Assembly (NCBI GenBank): GCA_025455895.1
Contig: JALOLQ010000186.1
Coordinates: forward strand, 1 to 5,514
Reading direction: 5' to 3'
DNA: 5,514 nucleotides
Source of the DNA: Solirubrobacteraceae bacterium
Lineage (GTDB): Bacteria; Actinomycetota; Thermoleophilia; Solirubrobacterales; Solirubrobacteraceae
Made by a program: the position numbers and the translations under genes. Of the stretch, positions 1-5,134 are shown piece after piece. The notes below the pieces were generated by a model. That model searched no databases, was not told the DNA's origin, and saw nothing but the letters and a program-made list of their open reading frames with translations. Each line of letters begins with the position of its first letter. Position 1 is the stretch's first letter.

Positions 1-1494
1 GACAAGTCCTGGACGAACGGGCACTTCTTCTCGGTGAAGGCGCCCGGCCTCCCGGCGGCGCTGCTGCCCGCCTACGCGGGCCTCGAGGCGGTGGGCGCCC
101 CTGCGCTCTCGCGTGAGCTGGCCGAGAACGCCCGCGAGAGCGGCGCGCGGCAGTGGACCTACCGCGGCCTGAACGTCTCGGCCTACGGCTACGACCCCGA
201 GCGCGCCACGCGCGTCAAGCGGCAGCTCGAGAACCAGGCGCCGCTGATCTGGGCGCTCGGGCTGCTCGGCAGCGTGCTGCCGGCGATCGGGCTGCTGCTC
301 GTGGTGCGCATGCTCGCCGAGCGGCTGCGGCCCGGCACCGGCACGCTCACGGCGCTGTCGCTCGGGACGGCGACGCTCGTCATGGTCTTCGCGGTGCAGC
401 TCTTCGGGCACGTCGCGGCGACGCTGCTGGCCTTCGGGGCGTTCGCGCTGCTCTGGCGCGAGCGCGAAGGCGAGCGCGAGCGAGGCGGGCTCGTCGCCCT
501 CGCGGGCGTGCTCTCCGGGCTGGCGGTGGTCACCGAGTACCCGCTCGCGCTCGCCGGCGCGATCTGCGGCCTCTACGCGCTCTCGCGCCCGAGCGTGCTG
601 GCCCGCGGCGCGCGAGGCGTCGTGGGCCGCGGCGGGCTCTACGCGGCGGGCGTCGTCGCCGGCGTGCTGCCGCTGCTGGCCTACAACCTGTGGGCGTTCG
701 GCTCGCTGGGCACGATGTCCTACGACAACGCCGTCGATCGCCAGGGCTTCACCGGCCACGACACCCTCGGGCTCAACAGCGGCGGGTTCTTCGGGATCAC
801 CTGGCCCGACGGCCGGGTCGCGCTCGAGCTGCTCGTCTCGCCGCGCGGGCTCGTCGCGCTGACGCCGATCGTCGCCCTCGCCGCCTACGGGGTCTGGCTC
901 ATGCACCGGCGCGGGCGGCGCGCCGAGGCGTGGACGATCGCCGCGATCACGCTGGCGTTCTTCGTCTACGACACGGGCTACTGGCTGCCCTTCGGCGGGG
1001 GATCTCCGGGCCCGCGGTTCCTGATCCCCGTGCTGCCGTTCCTGATCCTCGGACTCGCCGAGACGTGGCGGCGGCTCCCGGCCACGACGCTGGCATTGTC
1101 GGCGGTCGGTGCGACGGTGATGCTGTTCGCCACGCTCACCTACCCGCTGATCGGCACGGGCAGCATCTGGCAGTGGTGGGCGCGGGTCGAGAACGGCGAG
1201 TTCCAGCACACGCTGCTCACCGTCCTCGGGCTCGGCAACGGGCCGGGGCCGGTGTTCCCCGTCGTCGCCGGCGTGCTGGGCGAGGTGAAGATCGTCGGCG
1301 TCGGCGCCACCGCGAAGGGGGCCGTCGACACGACGGGCCTGCCCTGGCAGATCGCGGTGATCGCGCTCGTCGTGGCGCTGCTCGCGCTCGGCGGCGCCCG
1401 CTGGGCGCGGCTGCGCGCCCAGCGCCGCGAGGCCCGCTCAGCCGCGCAGGTCGTGGACGACGAGCGTGCCGCGACGCTCGCGGCGCACGCCTAG
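1..1494 (+). CDS. Polytopic membrane protein, GT39/ArnT-like (GT-C type) glycosyltransferase, 5'-truncated
   Basis: The reading frame is open from base 1 and gives 497 residues ending at TAG. The GTG at 34 is probably not the start, because the residues before it (DKSWTNGHFF) continue directly into SVKAPGLP. That combination resembles the first extracytoplasmic loop of GT39/PMT/ArnT-like proteins, which use lipid-linked sugar donors. The N-terminus, including any catalytic Asp of the first loop, lies outside the window. About ten hydrophobic segments follow (near residues 82-104, 112-133, 137-152, 163-193, 211-232, 276-300, 308-325, 338-354, 360-381 and 448-466). A loop around 239-283 (SYDNAVDRQGF...SPRGL) and GGGSPGPRFLIPVLPFL at 332-348 match the family layout known to me. 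The C-terminus is a short basic, then acidic, cytoplasmic tail. The last 19 codons overlap the convergent membrane-protein gene. Substrate and acceptor cannot be inferred. Membrane-protein identity is secure; glycosyltransferase activity is an inference. Confidence 0.85.
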   Translation, partial: DKSWTNGHFFSVKAPGLPAALLPAYAGLEAVGAPALSRELAENARESGARQWTYRGLNVSAYGYDPERATRVKRQLENQAPLIWALGLLGSVLPAIGLLLVVRMLAERLRPGTGTLTALSLGTATLVMVFAVQLFGHVAATLLAFGAFALLWREREGERERGGLVALAGVLSGLAVVTEYPLALAGAICGLYALSRPSVLARGARGVVGRGGLYAAGVVAGVLPLLAYNLWAFGSLGTMSYDNAVDRQGFTGHDTLGLNSGGFFGITWPDGRVALELLVSPRGLVALTPIVALAAYGVWLMHRRGRRAEAWTIAAITLAFFVYDTGYWLPFGGGSPGPRFLIPVLPFLILGLAETWRRLPATTLALSAVGATVMLFATLTYPLIGTGSIWQWWARVENGEFQHTLLTVLGLGNGPGPVFPVVAGVLGEVKIVGVGATAKGAVDTTGLPWQIAVIALVVALLALGGARWARLRAQRREARSAAQVVDDERAATLAAHA

Positions 1495-3135
1495 CGCCGC
1501 CGGGTCCACCGCGGGTGCGCAGCCGCGGCGCGGCCACGGCCGGTCGGCGTGCAGCACGACCGTGGGCACGCCGAGCCCGCGCAGGTAGGCGACGGACGCG
1601 CGGTCCGGGAAGCAGCGCGTGCGCTCGAGCACGTCGCCGAAGAACGCCGGCTCGAAGCTCGTGCGGCCGTTGAGCATCGCCGGGAAGCCGGCGGTGGACC
1701 AGAGCAGGTAGCGGCGGTTGTCGTCCGGCTCGGCCGGCAGCTGCAGGCGCGGGGCGGGCAGGTCCTCGAGCCCGGCCGGGATCGGCGGGACGCGCGGGTG
1801 CGGATAGGCCGCGAGCGTCTCGCCGTCGCGGCCGATCCCGAACCCGGATCCCTCGATCGCGATCACGGCCACGAGGGCCACGGCCGCCGCGCTCGCCACG
1901 CGCGCTCCGCGCCGCGCGGCCAGGTACGCCGCCGCCCGGGCGGCGCCGGCGCCGGCCAGCAGCGCGAGTCCGAGGCTCGTGAGCGTGTTGAGGCGCCCCG
2001 GGACGCGGATGCCCTGCCATCCCGGGAGCACCTCGTAGAGCAGCCGGTAGGGGAGCAGGCGCCCGAGCCCGTCCTGCTGGAAGCCGAGCGAGAGCAGCGC
2101 GACGACGAGCACGCCGACGCCGAGCCCGAGGCGCAGCGGCCGCGGCCACGCGCGCCAGCCGAGCCCGCCGACGGCGAGCAGCAGGATCGCCAGCCCGGGG
2201 AACAGCGTCTGCTCGGGCACGGCCGAGAGCCCGTCGCGCAGCGGCGCGGTGGCGGCTCCCCAGACGAGGCTCGTCTCGGGGGCGACGAGGAACATCCGCG
2301 GCGGGCCCGAGTAGCGGGTGATCGTCACCGGCGAGCGCTCGGCCTCGGGGTGGTCGGCGAGCACCTGGACGTACGGGCGCGCGAGCGCCAGCGAGGCGGC
2401 GCCGAGCAGCAGCGCGCCGGCCACGGTGGCGAGCACGAGGCGCCGCGGCGGCGCGGGCCGCCCGGCCCGCCACCACCATCCGGCGGCCACGACCCCGAGC
2501 ACGAGCAGCAGGTAGCCGAGCTGCAGGCCGAGCGTGAACCCGAGCGACACCTGCCAGGCGGCCACGGCGAACCCGGCCACGATCACGCCGGGCCGCTCGC
2601 GGCGCCAGCCGCGCAGCAGCAGGAACAGCGCCAGCGGGATGCCGCCGCTGGAGATCACGTGCAGGTGCCCGCCCTGCTCCAGCCGCCAGGGCGCGCAGGC
2701 GAACGCCGCGCCGCAGGCGGCCGCCGCCCACGGCGGCAGGCCGAGCTCGCGCCCGAGCAGGTACGCGCCGGCGAAGGCCATGGCGAAGGCCAGCAGGAAC
2801 AGCAGGTCGTAGCGCGCGACGGCGGCGGTCGGGCCGTCCCCGATCAGCCCGGCCGGCGTGTAGCCGATCAGCGCGTCGGAGAAGGCCAGGCTGTTGCGCA
2901 GCGGCCAGAACTGGTTGCTCTGGAAGAAGTCGAGCGGCTGGGTGGCCAGCGCGTGGCCGTCCCAGGCCACCTGCCAGCTCTGGGAGAGCGGGTCGCCGAG
3001 GTCGAGCGGGATGTCGCGCCCGAGGTGCAGCGCGAGCGGCCAGAACAGCAGCACGGCGAGCAGCGCGCCCGCGAGCGCGACGAGCGCGACCTCGCGCGCA
3101 CGGATCTCCGGCGAGGAGCGCCACCAGGTCGCCAC
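1438..3135 (-). CDS. Polytopic membrane protein of unknown function, GT-C/YfhO-like
   Basis: The protein has 565 residues from a GTG start at 3135. The frame stays open upstream to a GTG at 3198, but that longer start would overlap the divergent gene. The start at 3135 is preceded by TACCCT and 7 nt, as at other starts here. Eleven or so hydrophobic segments fall between residues 15 and 428, followed by a polar C-terminal domain of about 135 residues. The first loop, GDPLSQSWQVAWDGHAL then FFQSNQFWPLRNSLAFSD (48-86), resembles uncharacterised GT-C-like proteins common in Actinobacteria and Acidobacteria, where acidic residues in this loop are thought to be catalytic. Further family-like stretches are CAPWRLEQGGHLHVISS (147-163), SGPPRMFLVAPETSLVWG (276-293), PEQTLFPGL (307-315), LLYEVLPGWQGIRVPGR (365-381) and the C-terminal FPDRASVAYLRGLGVPTVVLH (509-529). 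It is probably an envelope glycan or lipid-sugar enzyme, but activity is not demonstrated. It overlaps the convergent gene by 57 bp. Confidence 0.85.
   Translation of the reverse strand: MATWWRSSPEIRAREVALVALAGALLAVLLFWPLALHLGRDIPLDLGDPLSQSWQVAWDGHALATQPLDFFQSNQFWPLRNSLAFSDALIGYTPAGLIGDGPTAAVARYDLLFLLAFAMAFAGAYLLGRELGLPPWAAAACGAAFACAPWRLEQGGHLHVISSGGIPLALFLLLRGWRRERPGVIVAGFAVAAWQVSLGFTLGLQLGYLLLVLGVVAAGWWWRAGRPAPPRRLVLATVAGALLLGAASLALARPYVQVLADHPEAERSPVTITRYSGPPRMFLVAPETSLVWGAATAPLRDGLSAVPEQTLFPGLAILLLAVGGLGWRAWPRPLRLGLGVGVLVVALLSLGFQQDGLGRLLPYRLLYEVLPGWQGIRVPGRLNTLTSLGLALLAGAGAARAAAYLAARRGARVASAAAVALVAVIAIEGSGFGIGRDGETLAAYPHPRVPPIPAGLEDLPAPRLQLPAEPDDNRRYLLWSTAGFPAMLNGRTSFEPAFFGDVLERTRCFPDRASVAYLRGLGVPTVVLHADRPWPRRGCAPAVDPAALGVRRERRGTLVVHDLRG
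1461..1480. terminator. Inverted repeat in convergent overlap, possible bidirectional terminator
   Basis: CGAGCGT (1461-1467) and ACGCTCG (1474-1480) are perfect inverted repeats separated by 6 nt (GCCGCG). The transcript of either strand could form a 7-bp G+C-rich hairpin. It sits inside the last codons of both convergent genes, which leave no noncoding space for a terminator. Neither side has a U-tract, so it is not a classical intrinsic terminator. In a genome this G+C-rich, short palindromes also arise by chance. Confidence 0.3.
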
Positions 3136-3142
3136 GGGCGGG

Positions 3143-3148
3143 AGGGTA
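3143..3148 (-). promoter_or_regulatory. Candidate -10 element TACCCT of the minus-strand membrane-protein gene
   Basis: Read on the minus strand, TACCCT is followed by 7 nt (CCCGCCC) and then the GTG at 3135. A transcript starting about 7 nt after the hexamer would begin at or next to the start codon, giving a leaderless mRNA. No Shine-Dalgarno sequence lies between them. No convincing -35 hexamer is seen at 16-18 bp spacing. The call rests on the same arrangement recurring at three other genes in the window. Confidence 0.5.
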
Positions 3149-3174
3149 CTTCCGCATGCGCGGCGCGTCCCCGC

Positions 3175-3180
3175 TACCGT
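3175..3180 (+). promoter_or_regulatory. Candidate -10 element TACCGT of the secreted-protein gene
   Basis: TACCGT is followed by 8 nt (CCGTGGCC) and the ATG at 3189. The spacing suits transcription starting at or just before the start codon, and there is no Shine-Dalgarno. The hexamer lies between the alternative ATG at 3156 and the ATG at 3189, so it also argues for the downstream start. It is divergent to the TACCCT at 3143-3148, with 26 bp between the two hexamers, so the two polymerase footprints would overlap. Confidence 0.5.
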
Positions 3181-3188
3181 CCGTGGCC

Positions 3189-3674
3189 ATGGATGCACGC
3201 CGCCTCAGTCCGGTCCTCATGGGTGCGCTGACGTGCGCCGCGATCGCCCTGCCGTCGGCCGCCGGCGCCCAGGTGCAGCAGGTCGCGCCCGACGTCGAGC
3301 AGCTCAAGGTCGCCCCGGCCGCGTTCAAGGCCGCGGCGAGCGGCCCGGAGGTCGTCACCGCGGGCGGTGCGCGCGTGAGCTTCCGCCTCAACGGGGGCGC
3401 CAACGTGCGCTTCTCGATGCGGGCCGAGCAGCCCGGGCGCAGGCAGGGCTCCAAGTGCGTGGCCGGCAAGACGAAGAACAAGAAGAAGCAGTGCTTCCGC
3501 ACGAGCGAGATCGCCGGCTCGTTCCTGTTCCCAGGGATCTCGGGGGACAACGAGCTGCGCATCTCGGGTCGCTGGGCCGGGGTCACGCTGAAGCCGGGCC
3601 GCTACCGGATCGTCGCCAGGGCCGAGGGCCTGGCCGCGCGCTCGTCGTTCGCGCGCTTCACGATCGTCAAGTGA
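3189..3674 (+). CDS. Small secreted protein with Cys pair and basic loop, Thermoleophilia-type beta-rich domain
   Basis: The protein has 161 residues from the ATG at 3189. A signal peptide is clear: MDARR, a hydrophobic core near residues 7-22, and an AGA-Q cleavage site after residue 27. An in-frame ATG at 3156 would add 11 residues ahead of the basic n-region and place the candidate -10 inside the gene, so it is less likely. The mature part starts with a LKVAPAAFKAAASG segment (39-52). A beta-rich domain follows: VSFRLNGGANVRFSM (63-77), PGRRQGSKC (82-90), a lysine-rich loop to C102, NELRISGRWAGVTLKPGRYRIVARAEG (121-147), and a final FTIV strand. C90 and C102 probably form a disulfide. I recall this pattern as a recurring Ig-like domain in exported Solirubrobacterales proteins, often inside larger proteins; here it stands almost alone. 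Role unknown. The next gene begins 40 nt after the stop. Confidence 0.8.
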   Translation: MDARRLSPVLMGALTCAAIALPSAAGAQVQQVAPDVEQLKVAPAAFKAAASGPEVVTAGGARVSFRLNGGANVRFSMRAEQPGRRQGSKCVAGKTKNKKKQCFRTSEIAGSFLFPGISGDNELRISGRWAGVTLKPGRYRIVARAEGLAARSSFARFTIVK

Positions 3675-3691
3675 CGCCCGCCCGCGCGGCC

Positions 3692-3714
3692 GCGCGGACC
3701 GGTACGGTCCGCGC
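3692..3714. repeat. Perfect inverted repeat, 10-bp arms and 3-nt spacer, abutting the lipoprotein start codon
   Basis: GCGCGGACCG (3692-3701) and CGGTCCGCGC (3705-3714) are exact reverse complements separated by GTA. The second arm ends at the base before the ATG at 3715. It overlaps a second perfect palindrome at 3682-3697 (CCGCGCGGCCGCGCGG), and GCGCATGCGC at 3711-3720 is also palindromic. The repeat contains the candidate -10 TACGGT. It could be a repressor operator over the lipoprotein promoter, a terminator hairpin for the upstream secreted-protein gene without a U-tract, or both. The sequence alone does not decide between these. Confidence 0.55.
3703..3708 (+). promoter_or_regulatory. 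Candidate -10 element TACGGT of the lipoprotein gene
   Basis: TACGGT is followed by 6 nt (CCGCGC) and the ATG at 3715, the spacing expected for a leaderless transcript. No Shine-Dalgarno precedes the start. The hexamer begins at the centre of the 3692-3714 inverted repeat, so a protein bound there would cover it. The lipoprotein and crotonase genes would share this promoter. Confidence 0.45.
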
Positions 3715-4314
3715 ATGCGCCGCGCCGCTCGCCTGCTGCCCGTCCTCGCCCTGATCGTGCTCACGCTCGCCGTCGCCGGCTGCGGCGGCGATGAGCAGGG
3801 CGGACCGTCGGTGAGCCCGGTCGACCCCGGCCCCGAGGTCCAGCTCGCGGGCCGCGCGACGACGCTCGAGCTGGACCTGCTGACGATCGGCGTGATGGCC
3901 GACAACCAGGTGGAGCTCGGCGCCGTGCGTCCCGCGGTGGCCGTCTCGAACCGCGCACGCTTCCCGATCACCGGCGGAAGCGTCACCCAGAACACCGTCG
4001 TCGGCACGATCGACCACGCCGGCGGCCTCGTGCTGCGCAAGGGCGACCGGGTGGTCACCGTCGCCGGGCTCGTCGCCGACACGCGCAGCGGCCAGCTCCT
4101 CGCGCGCATCGGAGCCCGCCGCCTGCCGCTGGCCAACCTCGACGTCGCGCTCGAGCGGCGCGTCCAGCGGGGCGCGACGATCGTCGTCACCGACATCCCG
4201 GCGACCCTCACCGTCGCCGCGGCCGACGCGCTCAACCGCGGCCTCGGGTCGTCGGTCTTCGTGGCGAACCTCCCGCTGGGCACCGCGACGATCCGCGCGA
4301 CCGGCGTCGCGTGA
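3715..4314 (+). CDS. Putative lipoprotein of unknown function
   Basis: The protein has 199 residues. It starts with MRRAARLL, a hydrophobic core (about 9-20), and a lipobox VAGC with the lipidated cysteine at residue 23. A Gly/Ser/Pro-rich linker runs to about residue 40. It is therefore expected to be anchored to the outer face of the cytoplasmic membrane. The mature part reads as beta-rich: RFPITGGSV (82-90), TVVGTIDHAGGLVLRKGDRVVTV (94-116), ADTRSGQLLARIGARRLPLANLDVAL (121-146), and a C-terminal LNRGLG...LPLGTATIRA segment. The order of FPITGG, then G.I.HAGGL, then R.PL.NLD resembles exported proteins I recall from Solirubrobacterales and, more distantly, HtaA-like domains of actinobacterial haem-uptake proteins. 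The HtaA link is weak, and no function is assigned. The start follows the TACGGT hexamer by 6 nt. The stop overlaps the next gene's GTG as GTGA. Confidence 0.8.
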   Translation: MRRAARLLPVLALIVLTLAVAGCGGDEQGGPSVSPVDPGPEVQLAGRATTLELDLLTIGVMADNQVELGAVRPAVAVSNRARFPITGGSVTQNTVVGTIDHAGGLVLRKGDRVVTVAGLVADTRSGQLLARIGARRLPLANLDVALERRVQRGATIVVTDIPATLTVAAADALNRGLGSSVFVANLPLGTATIRATGVA

Positions 4315-5102
4315 GCGGCCCGCCCGCGTTCACGACCCTGCGCGTCGCCGCCGGCGGCCCCGTCGCCGAGCTGACGCTGACCCGCCCGCAGGTCCTCAAC
4401 GCCCTGAGCCCGCGGACGCTCGAGGAGCTCGCCGCCGCCGCGGCGTGGCTCGACGCCGCCGAGGAGGTCCGGGTCGTCCTCGTCCGCGGCGAGGGCCGCG
4501 CGTTCTGCGCGGGCTTCGACCTCGGCGCGCTGGCCGGCGGCGAGGGCGCGCCGCCGAGCCCGGAGGCGGGGGCGGAGCTCGGAGCGGCGATGGCCGAGGC
4601 GGTCGCCGGGATGCGCGCCACGACCGTCGCCGCGCTCCACGGCCACTGCCTGGGGGGCGGCATGGTCCTCGCGCTGGCCTGCGACCTGCGCCTCGCCGCC
4701 GCCGACCTGCGGCTCGGACTGCCCGAGGTGGAGCTCGGCATCCCGCTGGCGTGGGGCGGCGTTCCGCGGCTCGTCCGCGCCGCCGGCCCCGCCGTGGCGC
4801 ACGAGCTGATCATCACCGGTCGCACGCTCGACGCCCGCGAGGCGCAGGCGCTGCGGCTCGTGGGGGAGGTCGTCGAGCCCGCGCGGCTCGAGGACGCGGC
4901 GCGCGCCTTCGCCGCGCTGCTGGCCCGGCGCGCCCCGTACCTGCTGGAGACGACCAAGCGCCAGGTCGCCGCCGCGGCGGAGGCGCTGCTGCCCGCCGGC
5001 GCCGAGGGCGACGCGGCGCTGCTCGCGGCGGCGATCGAGGATCCGGGCTGCCGCGAGCAGATGACGGCCTACCTCGCCGCGCGGGCCTCCCGGCCGGGCT
5101 GA
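4311..5102 (+). CDS. Crotonase-superfamily enoyl-CoA hydratase/isomerase
   Basis: The protein has 263 residues, the usual length for a monofunctional crotonase. The fold is recognisable from LTLTRPQVLNAL (21-32), the CoA/oxyanion-hole segment RAFCAGFDL (63-71), the second oxyanion segment HGHCLGGGMVLALACDLRLA (110-129), and GLPEVELGIPLAWGGVPRL (136-154), followed by the family's C-terminal helices. These enzymes act on acyl-CoA thioesters in the cytoplasm. Aligned by motif to rat enoyl-CoA hydratase, the Glu164 position is E139, but the Glu144 position is V119. Classical hydration uses both glutamates, so this is more likely an isomerase or another crotonase activity. Human ECI1 likewise keeps only the second glutamate. 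The GTG start overlaps the lipoprotein TGA by 4 nt, with no Shine-Dalgarno and no TANNNT hexamer nearby, so translation is probably coupled to the upstream gene. The two products have no evident functional link. Superfamily is secure; reaction is not. Confidence 0.93.
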   Translation: MSGPPAFTTLRVAAGGPVAELTLTRPQVLNALSPRTLEELAAAAAWLDAAEEVRVVLVRGEGRAFCAGFDLGALAGGEGAPPSPEAGAELGAAMAEAVAGMRATTVAALHGHCLGGGMVLALACDLRLAAADLRLGLPEVELGIPLAWGGVPRLVRAAGPAVAHELIITGRTLDAREAQALRLVGEVVEPARLEDAARAFAALLARRAPYLLETTKRQVAAAAEALLPAGAEGDAALLAAAIEDPGCREQMTAYLAARASRPG

Positions 5103-5108
5103 GCCGGG
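5089..5108 (+). terminator. Weak hairpin spanning the crotonase stop codon
   Basis: CCCGGC (5089-5094) and GCCGGG (5103-5108) can pair across an 8-nt loop that contains the TGA, with one additional U-G pair outside. There is no U-tract. It lies between the crotonase gene and the candidate promoter of the RpiB-family gene, where a terminator would make sense, but a 6-bp G+C stem is common by chance in this composition. Confidence 0.2.
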
Positions 5109-5120
5109 GACCCCACGCGG

Positions 5121-5126
5121 TAGGGT
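5121..5126 (+). promoter_or_regulatory. rpiB: Candidate -10 element TAGGGT of the RpiB-family gene
   Basis: TAGGGT is followed by 8 nt (CGCGGGGG) and the ATG at 5135. The G-run directly abuts the ATG, too close to act as a Shine-Dalgarno. The arrangement matches the hexamers before three other starts in the window. It suggests this gene has its own leaderless transcript rather than depending on read-through from the crotonase gene 32 nt upstream. No clear -35 is visible. Confidence 0.5.
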
Positions 5127-5134
5127 CGCGGGGG

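Noticed and set aside
34..36. GTG at 34 as the start of the first membrane protein
   Set aside because: The frame is open to base 1, and the preceding residues fit the family motif that continues into SVKAPGLP, so the gene is truncated by the window edge.
3156..3188. Upstream ATG at 3156 for the secreted protein
   Set aside because: It would put the candidate -10 inside the gene and add 11 residues in front of an already complete signal peptide.
3136..3198. Upstream GTG start at 3198 for the minus-strand membrane protein
   Set aside because: It would overlap the start of the divergent gene and add a 21-residue Arg/Pro-rich leader unlike a membrane-protein N-terminus. The GTG at 3135 has the TACCCT-N7 arrangement.
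1549..3231. Long plus-strand open frame (560 codons) antisense to the membrane protein at 1438-3135
   Set aside because: Its translation is an Arg/Glu/Gln/Gly-rich string with no domain or hydrophobic pattern, typical of the antisense of a G+C-rich membrane-protein gene.
1217..3586. Long minus-strand open frame (789 codons) spanning several genes
   Set aside because: Mostly Arg/Ala/Pro low-complexity sequence in a shifted frame of the real 565-residue membrane protein. It also runs across the divergent control region and antisense to the secreted-protein gene.
3174..4802. Minus-strand open frame (542 codons) antisense to the secreted protein, lipoprotein and crotonase genes
   Set aside because: No recognisable motif. 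The plus-strand genes have signal peptides, a lipobox and crotonase motifs, which settles the coding strand.
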